A DNA stretch of 64,000 nucleotides from HLUCCA09 sp965277275 (GCA_965277275.1 CBDICG010000001.1:248001-312000), one strand, 5' to 3'; shown: positions 25,127 to 33,729, numbered from the stretch's first letter. Program-made: numbers and translations. The notes: a model not told the origin generated them from the letters alone.

Positions 25127-25202
25127 ACTGCTCGATAGGTTTCTTGCCTGTATGAAACCTGCCTCAATAACTTGCGCCCGCCTTGTGCGGGCGCTTTTTT
25201 TT
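25127..25202 (+). ncRNA. Candidate trans-acting small RNA (about 76 nt)
   Basis: Bounded by the promoter at 25092-25120 and a strong terminator. It folds into two hairpins: AGGTTTC (25137-25143) / GAAACCT (25154-25160) with a 10-base loop TTGCCTGTAT, then an unpaired GCCTCAATAACTT linker, then the GCGCCCGC / GCGGGCGC terminator stem with a U8 tail. That is the usual layout of Hfq-type small RNAs. I cannot place it in a named family. Confidence 0.55.
25174..25202 (+). terminator. Strong rho-independent terminator
   Basis: GCGCCCGC / GCGGGCGC (8 bp, perfect), loop CTTGT, run of eight T. There is no upstream plus-strand protein gene for it to serve. Confidence 0.88.
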
Positions 25203-25560
25203 GGCCTTCAGGCATGCTTGCGATGCACGAAAACACGCGCCTCATGGGAAGCGCGTTCGATCTTGCGGTGAGGACCCGAAGGGAGCGATTCTTTGCTCTG
25301 GAAGTCGGGAGACCGGCAGAGAGAATCGCGCTAGCCGCTCGCGATCCTCTGGTAGGTGAAGCCGGTTGGTGTGGTATCGACGCCCAGTTCTGCGCTTCGT
25401 CCAGTGCTCCGGATCTGCGACCGGCGCGGGGCGGTTCTTTGGGTGAAATCCGTCCTAGTTGTGAACGCGGGAGCAGCTGTGGCCCGGGCGCGCTTTCGGG
25501 TGGCGTTTGCACGTGCGGCATCTATTGTGCGGCGACTGACACTTGCGCATGGAGAAAGAC
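25203..25560. other. 358-base region upstream of bdhA, no gene seen
   Basis: Between the small-RNA terminator and the hydroxybutyrate dehydrogenase start. Frames on the minus strand are open but lack starts, Shine-Dalgarno sites or recognisable motifs. Presumably contains the bdhA promoter. Confidence 0.5.
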
Positions 25561-26349
25561 ATGGCAGCACCATCGACGCCGCTCTCGGGAAAAACGGCCG
25601 TCATCACCGGCTCGAACTCCGGCATCGGACTTGGGGTCGCATGGGAGCTGGCCAAGGCGGGCGCCGATGTGGTGCTGAACTCGTTCACTGACAGTGAAGA
25701 GGATCATGCCCTGGCCAAGACGATCGCGGACGAGACCGGGACAGCCGCACGCTACATTCAGGCCGACATGTCGGACGCAACGGCCTGCCGGGCACTGATC
25801 GAAAAGGCCGGTGCGTGCGATATCCTGGTCAACAACGCGGGCATCCAGCATGTCGCGGCGATCGACGAGTTTCCGCAGGAGAAGTGGGACGCGATCATCG
25901 CGATCAACATGAACTCCGCGTTCCATACAACGGCTGCGGCGCTGCCTCGCATGCGCGAGGCTGGCTGGGGCAGGGTGGTCAACATCGCTTCGGCGCACGG
26001 GCTGACAGCCTCTCCGTACAAGTCTGCCTACGTGACAGCCAAGCACGGGGTTGTCGGGATGACGAAGGTCGTTGCACTCGAAACGGCGCGGGAGCCGATC
26101 ACCTGCAACGCCGTTTGCCCGGGCTACGTGCTTACGCCCCTTGTCGAGGCCCAGATCCCTGACACGATGAAGGAATACAACATGGACCGGGAAGAGGTGA
26201 TCGAGAACGTCATGCTCACTCGGCAACCCTCCAAGGAATTCGCAACTGTAGAGCAGATGGGCGGGACGGTCGTGTTTTTGTGCTCCGATGCGGCGGCGCA
26301 GATCACCGGAACGACGATCTCGGTCGATGGTGGTTGGACAGCGTTGTGA
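25561..26349 (+). CDS. bdhA: 3-hydroxybutyrate dehydrogenase
   Basis: NAD-dependent SDR that oxidises 3-hydroxybutyrate to acetoacetate, part of polyhydroxybutyrate turnover. 262 aa. Cofactor loop TGSNSGIGLG, NNAGIQHVA (the IQHV stretch is typical of BDH), catalytic Ser in NIASAHGL and Tyr/Lys in SAYVTAKHG, then CPGYVLTPLVEAQI. ATG 25561 follows GGAGAAAGAC; ATG 25549 is an alternative four codons upstream. A patatin-like gene follows with a GTGA overlap. Confidence 0.92.
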   Translation: MAAPSTPLSGKTAVITGSNSGIGLGVAWELAKAGADVVLNSFTDSEEDHALAKTIADETGTAARYIQADMSDATACRALIEKAGACDILVNNAGIQHVAAIDEFPQEKWDAIIAINMNSAFHTTAAALPRMREAGWGRVVNIASAHGLTASPYKSAYVTAKHGVVGMTKVVALETAREPITCNAVCPGYVLTPLVEAQIPDTMKEYNMDREEVIENVMLTRQPSKEFATVEQMGGTVVFLCSDAAAQITGTTISVDGGWTAL

Positions 26350-27473
26350 GCGACGCGGCGCGCTCCTCCCGGCGATCGGCCCCCAAGGCAGCACCGCGCC
26401 GATCCGCAAGAAAGTCCTCTGCGCCCGGCGTCAAACGCATCAACCTCGCTCTTCAGGGCGGAGGCGCACATGGGGCGTTTACGTGGGGCGTGCTGGACCG
26501 CCTGCTCGATGACGAGGGGATCGAGATCGCCGCGATCTCGGGCACATCTGCGGGTGCGCTCAATGGAGCCGCGCTGAAGGCCGGGCTGGTCGCAGATGGA
26601 GTGGGCAAGGACAGGGACGCCGCGCGCCAGAACCTCGATTGGCTCTGGGCCCAGGTCGCGGGGGAGACGGATCTGCGGCTCGCCCACTGGTTTTCCGCGC
26701 TCGCACCCCCCGTGGGGGCCGTGTCGAAGGCGCTGGAGATGACGCCACTCTTTGCCGCGGCCGACATGGCGACGCGCGTTGTCTCGCCTTACGCGTGGGG
26801 GCCGCTCTACCGCAACCCGCTCGAAGGGATCGTGTCTCGTTTCGAGTACGAGAGGGTGTGCGCAGAAACCGGGCCCTCGTTCTACGTGTCGGCGACCAAC
26901 GTGCGCTCCGGCAAGATCCGGGTCTTTTCCGGCGACGAGATTTCGACCCCGGTCATTCTCGCGTCGGCCTGTCTGCCGACGCTCTTTCAGGCCGTTGAGG
27001 TGGATGATCCGAGGACAGGCGAACGCGAGGCCTTCTGGGATGGGGGATATACCGGCAATCCTGCGCTCTTTCCGCTGTTCTCGCGCAACCTGCCGCCGGA
27101 CCTCGTTGTCGTGAATATCAACCCGCTGTTTCGGCCGGACATCCCGAAGTCGGCGCAGGATATCCAGAACCGGATCAACGAGATCAGCTTCAATTCGTCG
27201 CTTCTGCGCGAGCTTCGCGCGATTTCCTTCGTCAAGCGGCTGATCGCTGAAGGCCGGTTCCAGCGGGGCGAAATGGCAGACATCAACGTTCACATGATCG
27301 CGGATGACGAGCTGATGCGCGATCTCAGCGTGGCGACCAAGCTGATCCCGTCTGCTGTGGTGCTATCGCGTCTGAAGGCTGCGGGGAGAGACGCGGCGGA
27401 CGCGTTTCTCAAGGCGCATCGCGCGGATCTGGGCGCGCGTAGCAGCGTCGACCTTGCGGCGATGTTCAACTAG
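26346..27473 (+). CDS. Patatin-like phospholipase
   Basis: Serine-Asp dyad acyl hydrolase of 375 aa. An Arg/Ser/Ala-rich N-terminus (about 1-30) precedes the oxyanion loop LQGGGAHGAF, the nucleophile elbow SGTSAGALNG and the catalytic DGG (WDGGYTGNP). The GTG start at 26346 overlaps the bdhA stop (GTGA), so the two are translationally coupled; an open frame from 26280 lies inside bdhA. The recurring bdhA link suggests lipid or polyhydroxybutyrate granule metabolism. Confidence 0.88.
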   Translation: MSDAARSSRRSAPKAAPRRSARKSSAPGVKRINLALQGGGAHGAFTWGVLDRLLDDEGIEIAAISGTSAGALNGAALKAGLVADGVGKDRDAARQNLDWLWAQVAGETDLRLAHWFSALAPPVGAVSKALEMTPLFAAADMATRVVSPYAWGPLYRNPLEGIVSRFEYERVCAETGPSFYVSATNVRSGKIRVFSGDEISTPVILASACLPTLFQAVEVDDPRTGEREAFWDGGYTGNPALFPLFSRNLPPDLVVVNINPLFRPDIPKSAQDIQNRINEISFNSSLLRELRAISFVKRLIAEGRFQRGEMADINVHMIADDELMRDLSVATKLIPSAVVLSRLKAAGRDAADAFLKAHRADLGARSSVDLAAMFN

Positions 27474-27496
27474 ACAGCGGCAAATCGCTTGAGGGG

Positions 27497-28273
27497 TCAG
27501 GCCCGTTCGGGCGCGCGGGACAAGGTGCGCGCCGCGGGGCGTGCCTCTTCGGGCGGGTTGACCACCGGCGGAATGCCTTCGGGAACGACCTCCGGCCCGC
27601 CGGGATAGACGAGGCCCGCCGAGATCACGAGCTTGGCCGCATCCTCGACCGCCATGTCGAGCTCGATCACGTCCGATTGGGGCACGAAAAGCAGAAAGCC
27701 CGAGGTCGGGTTGGGTGTTGTCGGCAGGAACACCGACACAAGTCCTTCCTCGCGCGGTATCTTTCGGGCGAGCTCGCCCTTTGTCGAGGTCGATATGAAC
27801 GCGATGGCCCAGATGCCGCGCCGCGGATACTCGACAAGGCAGGCTTTGTCGAAGTTCGTTTCGGTCTGCGCGAACACCGTCTCTGCGATCTGTTTGAGCC
27901 CGTTGTAGATCGAGCGCACGACGGGCATCCGGTCTACAAGGCTTTCGGCCCACGACAGGAGCGAGCGACCGATCAGGCCCTTGGCGATCCATCCGACGAG
28001 GATCGTGAAGAGCAGGAAGATGATCACACCGACGCCGCGGATATCGATCCCGATATATTGCTCGGGTCGCCAGGCGGTCGGCACGAAGGGCAACACGAAC
28101 CCGTCGATCCAGCCCACGACTGTCCAGATCAGATACGCCGTCAGACCGATGGGCGCGATCACGACGATGCCCGTCAGGAACGATGCACGCAGCGATGCAA
28201 AGAGGCCGGGACGGCGTCGGGGCGGGAGCGGGTCCATCTGTGCTTCCAGAATATTTGGCGGGCGGTCGTGCAT
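27497..28273 (-). CDS. DUF502 family inner-membrane protein
   Basis: 258 aa, function unknown. Two hydrophobic spans near residues 28-55 (FLTGIVVIAPIGLTAYLIW) and 80-100 (GVGVIIFLLFTILVGWIA) are followed by a soluble part containing MPVVRSIYNGLKQ and FLPTTPNPTSGFLLFVP, the DUF502 signature. The C-terminus is proline-rich. Probably monocistronic. Confidence 0.88.
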   Translation of the reverse strand: MHDRPPNILEAQMDPLPPRRRPGLFASLRASFLTGIVVIAPIGLTAYLIWTVVGWIDGFVLPFVPTAWRPEQYIGIDIRGVGVIIFLLFTILVGWIAKGLIGRSLLSWAESLVDRMPVVRSIYNGLKQIAETVFAQTETNFDKACLVEYPRRGIWAIAFISTSTKGELARKIPREEGLVSVFLPTTPNPTSGFLLFVPQSDVIELDMAVEDAAKLVISAGLVYPGGPEVVPEGIPPVVNPPEEARPAARTLSRAPERA

Positions 28274-28329
28274 TGGAGGCAGGCAATCTTGAGGATTGAG
28301 GTAGGCGAGTGCGGGGCTTCCCGCAAGGC

Positions 28330-28350
28330 TAGGGCAGAGACTCTGCCCTA
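28330..28350 (-). terminator. Hairpin overlapping the psuG stop codon
   Basis: TAGGGCAG / CTGCCCTA, 8-bp stem with a 5-base loop. The TAG stop codon of psuG forms its 5' edge on the minus strand. No U-run follows, so termination would be inefficient or the hairpin protects the 3' end. Confidence 0.4.
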
Positions 28351-29280
28351 TGGGGAGCCCGACTTCGGGGTAATTGCGCTGATTTCGCAGGCAATGGCGG
28401 CGCCGAAACGGGCGTTGTTGAGAACAAGGGCGATGTTCGCATCGAGGCTTGCGCCCTCCGTGAGCTCAAAGATCCGCTGCAGAAGGTATGGTGTGACGGC
28501 CTTGCCCTGAATCCCGTACCTGTCCGCTTCGGCCTGAGATTGTGCAATGAGGGGGGCGAGGGTTTCTGCGGGGATTTCCGCCTCGCGGGGGATCGGCAGG
28601 GCGATCAGCTGCCCGCCCTGAAGCCCGAGGCTGGCGCGCATCGTGTGGGCCTTCGCGATGTCGGCCGCGCTGTCCATGCGAAGCGGAGCCGTCAGGCCGC
28701 TGTCACGCGACCAAAAAGCGGGTAGCGCGTCTTGCCCGACCGCGATGACGGGGACACCGAGTGTTTCGAGAACTTCGAGGGTCTTTGGCAGGTCCAGAAT
28801 GGCTTTCGCCCCTGCGGCAACGACCGTGACGGGGCTTTGGGCGAGTTCCTGCAGATCCGCCGAAACGTCAAACGTGCTCTCGGCGCCCTGATGGACGCCG
28901 CCGATACCGCCCGTTGCAAAGACGGAGATGCCCGCAAGCCGCGCGGCTATCATGGTCGCCGCAACTGTCGTGGCACCGGTGGTGCCAAGCGCAAGGCACG
29001 CGGCGAAATCCGCACGGCTGACCTTCGCGACATCGTCCGCCTGCGCGAGCGCATCGAGCGTTTCCGCGTCGAGACCCACGTGAACCCGTCCGCCGAGGAG
29101 GGCGATGGTCGCAGGCACCGCCCCATGTGTGCGGACCTCCGCCTCCACGGCGCGCGCGGTCTCCACGTTTTGCGGAAAGGGCATGCCATGGGTTATGATC
29201 GTGCTCTCGAGCGCCACGATGGGGCGCCCATCTGCGCGGGCTGCAGCAACCTCGGCCGCGATGGTGATTGGCGCACTCAT
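28348..29280 (-). CDS. psuG: Pseudouridine-5'-phosphate glycosidase
   Basis: Splits pseudouridine 5'-phosphate into uracil and ribose 5-phosphate. 310 aa. Conserved blocks: PIVALESTIITHGMPFP near the N-terminus with the catalytic Glu, KVSRADFAACLALGTTGATT, FATGGIGGVHQGAE and NNARFGAAIA near the end. ATG 29280 overlaps the stop of the upstream kinase gene (ATGA), giving a psuK-psuG operon. The open frame extends to 29514 inside psuK. Confidence 0.93.
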   Translation of the reverse strand: MSAPITIAAEVAAARADGRPIVALESTIITHGMPFPQNVETARAVEAEVRTHGAVPATIALLGGRVHVGLDAETLDALAQADDVAKVSRADFAACLALGTTGATTVAATMIAARLAGISVFATGGIGGVHQGAESTFDVSADLQELAQSPVTVVAAGAKAILDLPKTLEVLETLGVPVIAVGQDALPAFWSRDSGLTAPLRMDSAADIAKAHTMRASLGLQGGQLIALPIPREAEIPAETLAPLIAQSQAEADRYGIQGKAVTPYLLQRIFELTEGASLDANIALVLNNARFGAAIACEISAITPKSGSP

Positions 29281-30164
29281 GCGGTGGACACGAAGAGAGC
29301 TGTGGCGGCGAGCGCATCCTCGAGCGCGGCGGCGCCTTCGTTGCCGCGGACTTCGGCGGCGATATGCGACGCCATGAACGTGTCTCCCGCGCCCGTCACC
29401 CGCACGACCGAAACGGTCGGAGGCGTGATGATCGTCAGCGCGCCATCGGAACGCGCCTCCGCCATCGCGTGGCCGCCATCCGTAACGAGAACCCGCCGTG
29501 CACCGCGGGCGCACAGGGCCTGAGCCGCCGAGGGCGCATCATCGAAAACACCGCCGCAGATCAACCCGGCTTCCACGCGGTTGAGGTAGATCGTAGCACG
29601 CGGATGGCCGAGGAGTGGCAACAGGCGCTCGGCCTTGCCCGGAGACGCAGGCGCCACGCGCAGGTCTGCCTCGGCGAAGAGATCCGACGCGGCGATCTTT
29701 GCCAGCAGCGCGTCCGACAGATTTCCGTCCAGCGCGACCAGCCCACGCCATGGCGTATTCAGGTCTGCCAGCGCACCGTCCTTGAGCGGAGAGAGGATCA
29801 TGTCTCCTGCCTCCTCGAGCGAATGCGCGTCCGCGATGGCGGCCACCAGCCCGCTCTGCGCTTCGATGGCCATGTATTGATCGGTCGGAAGATCATCAGA
29901 CCAGGTGATGTGATCCGTGATCAACCCCATGGCCGCGCAGGCATCCGCGAGCCCCCGCCCTTCGGAATCACGCCCCAGCACGGTCAGGAGGGCAGGGCGC
30001 ATTCCTTCGCTCAGGCACGCTGTCGCGATATTGAGCGCGACGCCGCCCGGAAGCCGCTCGATACGGCCGGGCACGTCGTGGCCGAGGTTCATCGGGCGAC
30101 TGGCGCGGCCGATCGTGTCCCAAAGGACTGACCCGATGCACAAAATGTCTGGTCGCGCAGGCAT
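29277..30164 (-). CDS. psuK: Pseudouridine kinase (PfkB family)
   Basis: PfkB-fold kinase of 295 aa with ILCIGSVLWDTIGR at the N-terminus, GGVALNIATA sugar-binding motif and VTGAGDTF catalytic box. It phosphorylates pseudouridine for the glycosidase encoded by the overlapping downstream gene. The substrate is assigned from that operon context. Confidence 0.88.
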   Translation of the reverse strand: MPARPDILCIGSVLWDTIGRASRPMNLGHDVPGRIERLPGGVALNIATACLSEGMRPALLTVLGRDSEGRGLADACAAMGLITDHITWSDDLPTDQYMAIEAQSGLVAAIADAHSLEEAGDMILSPLKDGALADLNTPWRGLVALDGNLSDALLAKIAASDLFAEADLRVAPASPGKAERLLPLLGHPRATIYLNRVEAGLICGGVFDDAPSAAQALCARGARRVLVTDGGHAMAEARSDGALTIITPPTVSVVRVTGAGDTFMASHIAAEVRGNEGAAALEDALAATALFVSTA

Positions 30165-30359
30165 ATGGTTTCATGCAGGCCCGCAGCGCGCCCTGCAAGC
30201 GTTGGGGGTGCGACACGATAGGCGGGGTGCGATCTCTTGCCGACGGATCGGCTCTCTCGCGGAGGGGTTGCATCCGCCTGCGATCTGACGCATACGCGCG
30301 GCACTTCGCAGGCGGCGCCGGGCCGAATGGGGGAGACATCCCTGTCAGGTCCACCGGTT

Positions 30360-30373
30360 GGGGCAAATGCCCC
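30360..30373 (+). promoter_or_regulatory. Hairpin in the rpsB leader
   Basis: GGGGC-AAAT-GCCCC, a compact perfect stem 42 bases upstream of the rpsB start. It may be part of a leader structure; no known ribosomal-protein leader motif could be confirmed. The remaining 30165-30415 region shows no gene. Confidence 0.3.
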
Positions 30374-30415
30374 TGATGTGCCGCCGAGGTTCAAACCGGA
30401 AAGGATATCGCAAGC

Positions 30416-31210
30416 ATGGCTTTGCCCGATTACTCCATGCGCCAGCTGCTTGAGGCAGGCGTTCACTTTGGTCACCAGACACAGCGCTGGAATCCCCGCA
30501 TGGGCCAATATATCTACGGCTCGCGCAATGGCATCCACATTCTCGACCTGACCCAGACGGTCCCGCTGCTCGACGCGGCGCTGAACGCCGTTCGTGAGAC
30601 GGTCGCCAAAGGTGGCCGCATCCTCTTTGTGGGGACCAAGCGTCAGGCTGCCCAGCCGATCGCCGATGCCGCCGAACGCTGCGCGCAGTACTACATGAAC
30701 CACCGCTGGCTCGGTGGCACGCTGACCAACTGGCAGACCGTGTCGCAATCCATCGGCCGCCTCAAGGCGATTGACGAGCAGATGGCGTTGGGCGCCGAGG
30801 GCCTGACCAAGAAAGAGCGCCTCGGCATGGAGCGCGATCAGAACAAGCTCACCGCGTCGCTCGGCGGCATCCGTGAGATGGGCGGTGTGCCGGATCTGCT
30901 CTTCGTCATCGACGTCGCGCGCGAAGACCTCGCCGTGAAGGAAGCCAACAAGCTTGGCATTCCCGTGGTCGCCATTGTCGACACGAACTGCTCACCCGAT
31001 GGTGTGGATTATATCATTCCGGGCAACGATGACGCGGCCCGTGCCATTGCGCTGTATTGCGATCTCGTTTCGCGCGCCGCGCTTGACGGCATGTCGGTGC
31101 AGATGGATGCCGCTGGCATCGACATGGGCGAGATGGAACAGGCCCTGGGAGAGGAGCTTCTCGAGGCTGCACCTGCCGAGGCCACGCCGGAAGAGCCGGC
31201 CAGCGCCTGA
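30416..31210 (+). CDS. rpsB: 30S ribosomal protein S2
   Basis: 264 aa. The N-terminal MRQLLEAGVHFGHQTQRWNP and later GGTLTNWQTVSQSI and GIPVVAIVDTNCSPDGVDY are S2 hallmarks. The C-terminal tail is acidic and alanine/proline-rich as in related bacteria. AAAGGA lies about ten bases before ATG 30416. It forms the conserved rpsB-tsf pair with the next gene. Confidence 0.97.
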   Translation: MALPDYSMRQLLEAGVHFGHQTQRWNPRMGQYIYGSRNGIHILDLTQTVPLLDAALNAVRETVAKGGRILFVGTKRQAAQPIADAAERCAQYYMNHRWLGGTLTNWQTVSQSIGRLKAIDEQMALGAEGLTKKERLGMERDQNKLTASLGGIREMGGVPDLLFVIDVAREDLAVKEANKLGIPVVAIVDTNCSPDGVDYIIPGNDDAARAIALYCDLVSRAALDGMSVQMDAAGIDMGEMEQALGEELLEAAPAEATPEEPASA

Positions 31211-31221
31211 TCCGGTCCTTT

Positions 31222-31247
31222 GGGGCGCGGTCTGAGTGCTGCGCCCC
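31222..31247 (+). terminator. Intercistronic hairpin between rpsB and tsf
   Basis: GGGGCGC / GCGCCCC, 7-bp perfect stem with a 12-base loop, starting 12 bases after the rpsB stop. No U-run follows, so it is better read as an attenuating or stabilising hairpin. Confidence 0.4.
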
Positions 31248-31328
31248 TGTAACGGCCGAGTGTCACCGAACTGACATGCAGGGTGGGCTTTCGCCCGCCA
31301 ACCCCGATGATTCTGAGGAGAGCCTGAG

Positions 31329-32204
31329 ATGGCAATCACCGCTGCACTGGTGAAGGAACTGCGCGACAAGACTGGCGCAGGCATGATGGATGCAAAGAAA
31401 GCCCTGACCGAAACCGACGGCGACATGGAAGCCGCGGTGGACTGGTTGCGTACCAAGGGGCTCGCGAAAGCTGCCAAGAAATCCGGCCGTACGGCTGCCG
31501 AAGGGCTTGTGGCCCTGCGCGTCGACGGCGGGACGGGTGTCGCCGTCGAGGTGAACTCCGAGACGGACTTCGTGGCCAAGAACGCCGAATTCCAAGGCAT
31601 GGTTCGCGACATTGCCAGCGCCGCGCTTGGCGTGGGCGATGTCGAAGCGCTGAAGGCCGCTGATCTCGGCGGGAAATCCGTGGCTGACACGATCACCGAC
31701 AAGATCGCGACCATCGGAGAGAACATGTCTGTCCGTCGGATGGAGAAGCTCGAAGGCGAGACGGTCGTTTCCTACGTGCACAACGCGGCAGCAGACGGCA
31801 TGGGCACAATCGGTGTGCTGGTCGCCCTGACGGGTGGCGACGAAGCGTTCGGACGTCAGGTCGCGATGCACGTGGCCGCGGCCAGCCCGGCGGCGCTCGA
31901 CGAAGCCGCGCTCGACCCTGCGATGGTCGAGAAGGAAAAGAACGTCCAGATGGACATCGCGCGCGAGAGCGGCAAGCCCGAAGCCGTCATCGAGAAGATG
32001 ATCGTCGGCCGTATGAAGAAGTGGCTCGCCGAGAACACGCTGACCGGTCAGGCCTTCGTTGTGAACCCCGACCTGACGGTCGAGGCGGCAGCCAAGGAAG
32101 CGGGTGCAACCATCACCGGTTTCGTTCGACTCGAAGTGGGCGAGGGGATCGAGGTGGAGAAGGAAGACTTCGCCGCCGAGGTCGCCAAGGCCGCACAAGG
32201 CTGA
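31329..32204 (+). CDS. tsf: Elongation factor Ts
   Basis: Nucleotide exchange factor for EF-Tu, 291 aa. ALVKELRDKTGAGMMDAKKA is the N-terminal UBA-like signature, and VAVEVNSETDFVAKN is the TDFV core motif that contacts EF-Tu. It lies 118 bases downstream of rpsB with its own GAGGAGAG Shine-Dalgarno. Confidence 0.97.
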   Translation: MAITAALVKELRDKTGAGMMDAKKALTETDGDMEAAVDWLRTKGLAKAAKKSGRTAAEGLVALRVDGGTGVAVEVNSETDFVAKNAEFQGMVRDIASAALGVGDVEALKAADLGGKSVADTITDKIATIGENMSVRRMEKLEGETVVSYVHNAAADGMGTIGVLVALTGGDEAFGRQVAMHVAAASPAALDEAALDPAMVEKEKNVQMDIARESGKPEAVIEKMIVGRMKKWLAENTLTGQAFVVNPDLTVEAAAKEAGATITGFVRLEVGEGIEVEKEDFAAEVAKAAQG

Positions 32205-32341
32205 TCAAAAACCCCGGGCCCGGTTGCCACACGCGCGATCGGGCCCTGCGCTGCCCCAAAGCGTTGCCGTCGGTCATGCTTCGGCTGCGGCCAAAGCACC
32301 TGCTTGTGGTGTTTGACACGGCTCTTCGGCACGGAAATGAG

Positions 32342-32496
32342 AACGCCCCGAGGTGTTGAAACCTGCTGAGGGCCACGCGTGACCCTGTAATTGCAAGGCC
32401 ACGCGCAGCAGTTCCACCACTCATGGAACGGTCATATTGTTTCAAATCAAGTTTGCCCGCGTAAGTGACGTATTCCTTACCTTAGGGAATTTTTTT
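32342..32496 (+). ncRNA. Candidate small RNA or long tsf 3' UTR
   Basis: A non-coding stretch ending in a clear U-run terminator. A perfect TTGACA box at 32313-32318 could be a -35 element, but the -10 position (AATGAG) is poor. Inside are a perfect GTTCCA / TGGAAC hairpin (32411-32429) and an AT-rich unpaired segment. Either an independent transcript or the processed end of rpsB-tsf mRNA. Confidence 0.35.
32472..32496 (+). terminator. Rho-independent terminator downstream of tsf
   Basis: Stem ATTCCT / GGGAAT (one T-G pair), 7-base loop, then seven T. It is 268 bases after the tsf stop, unusually far for its own terminator. The rest of 32205-32607 contains no gene. Confidence 0.65.
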
Positions 32497-32607
32497 ACCA
32501 ATCAGGCAAGAATTCTGGAGAACTGCCGCGTGTGAATGAAGGTGCGGCTCGGCGCGCTTCCAAGGATGGCAATCTTCAGAAGCTGGTGCTCTTGGTTTGG
32601 CGCGCGC

Positions 32608-33357
32608 CTAGGTGTGCGCTGAGAAGATCTGATTCTGCCAACTCGCCTTATGGACCGCGGCTGCCGTCGTCTCGACGTCGAGCGTCGCACGCGCGAGGCG
32701 CAGGTGCTTTTCGATCGTCGCGACAGACAGGCCAAGGGACGCGGCAACGCCCGCCACGTTCTCGCCCTCGGCGATCAGCTCGAGCACTTCGCGCTGGCGC
32801 CGTGTCAGAGGCCGCCGGGCACCGGCATGGGGCAGGGTGCTCAAACGCATGTGGACGACCCAGTTCATGGCTTCGATCTCTCGCCCGTGCCGCTCCCACG
32901 TCTCGTCTACGTCGGCCTGGGTCAAGCCGGGGGCACCACTGAGGGCCATGACCCCCTTGAGACGGCTCGATTGCTTGGGGAATGCGATCGTGTAGCCCGC
33001 CGTCACACCGAACTTTCGGTTGAGCGCCATCACCTCGAGCTCTTTCTTCGTCAAGCGACCGTTGCGTGCCTCGACCTCGGCCCATGACCACGGCGACGCT
33101 CCCTCGTTCTCCGCGGCCCAGCGCATCATCGGGGCATCACGATAAAGCCCTTTGCCCAGAAAGGAGCTCAGATATGCTTCGTCGTGTTCGGTGAGGATCA
33201 ACGCGTCCAAGTGGTCGCCGAGGGCGTCCCATGCGTTGGCTCTATTAAAGCCGTAGATCAGCCGTGTGAGCCCAAACTCCGACATCCGAGCCACATGCGC
33301 TTTCCAAAGAGTGTGGATGTCGTCTTGTGCTAGTACTTCCTCGACATAGCCGAGCAT
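32608..33357 (-). CDS. LuxR-family transcriptional regulator with autoinducer-binding domain
   Basis: 249 aa. N-terminal autoinducer-binding domain (FGLTRLIYGF, SWSW, FGVTAGYTIAFP) and C-terminal LuxR HTH (LTRRQREVLELIAEG, then SVATIEKHLRLARATLDVETTAAAV). ATG 33357 gives MLGYVEEVLAQD, which fits related regulators; the frame extends to 33492 but the additional 45 residues do not look like the family. No luxI homologue is in the window, so it is a LuxR solo here. An inverted repeat lies 35 bases upstream. Confidence 0.87.
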   Translation of the reverse strand: MLGYVEEVLAQDDIHTLWKAHVARMSEFGLTRLIYGFNRANAWDALGDHLDALILTEHDEAYLSSFLGKGLYRDAPMMRWAAENEGASPWSWAEVEARNGRLTKKELEVMALNRKFGVTAGYTIAFPKQSSRLKGVMALSGAPGLTQADVDETWERHGREIEAMNWVVHMRLSTLPHAGARRPLTRRQREVLELIAEGENVAGVAASLGLSVATIEKHLRLARATLDVETTAAAVHKASWQNQIFSAHT

Positions 33358-33729
33358 CAATGGCGTCCTCAATCTATTCACGTACCGTATGGCAATTACG
33401 GCGGAATTGCACTGCTGGATGACTCTTGGATGACGGTAGAGGTGTTCGGAGGTGATGTGGTATCCATCGGGTACGCCACCCATAATTGACATAATGCAGA
33501 TTAACGGAGTCTTGCAAGTGAGAACGGGGCCCTCATACCCCTACAAACACGGCTGCTGCCATGAATAGCTGCGCGCCAGTCGCACTGCTCAAGCCCGGTC
33601 TCTCAGCGTCGACCGGCAAACACATGAATCTGGTGCGCGTCCCCGACTCGCGCCTAACGTCAAGTTTCTCGCCTAGCGCGTTGTAAGATCAATCAATCTT
33701 TGCGGTGAGGCTGCGCGTCGTGGCGAGCG
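33358..33729. other. 372-base intergenic region
   Basis: Between the LuxR start and the end of phoB, both minus. It holds the inverted repeat at 33392-33410 and a weak dyad AAGAT-N6-ATCTT near 33686-33701. No gene seen. Confidence 0.5.
33392..33410. promoter_or_regulatory. Inverted repeat upstream of luxR-type gene, lux-box-like
   Basis: GCAATT-N7-AATTGC with perfect arms, in the promoter position for the LuxR gene starting at 33357. Symmetry and length (19 bp) resemble a lux box, which suggests autoregulation. Confidence 0.45.

Noticed and set aside
32216..32246. GGGCCCG / CGGGCCC stem right after tsf as terminator
   Set aside because: Loop of 17 bases and no U-run; the terminator at 32472 is more convincing.
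33686..33701. AAGAT-N6-ATCTT dyad after phoB as a terminator
   Set aside because: Five AT-rich pairs only and no U-run on either strand.
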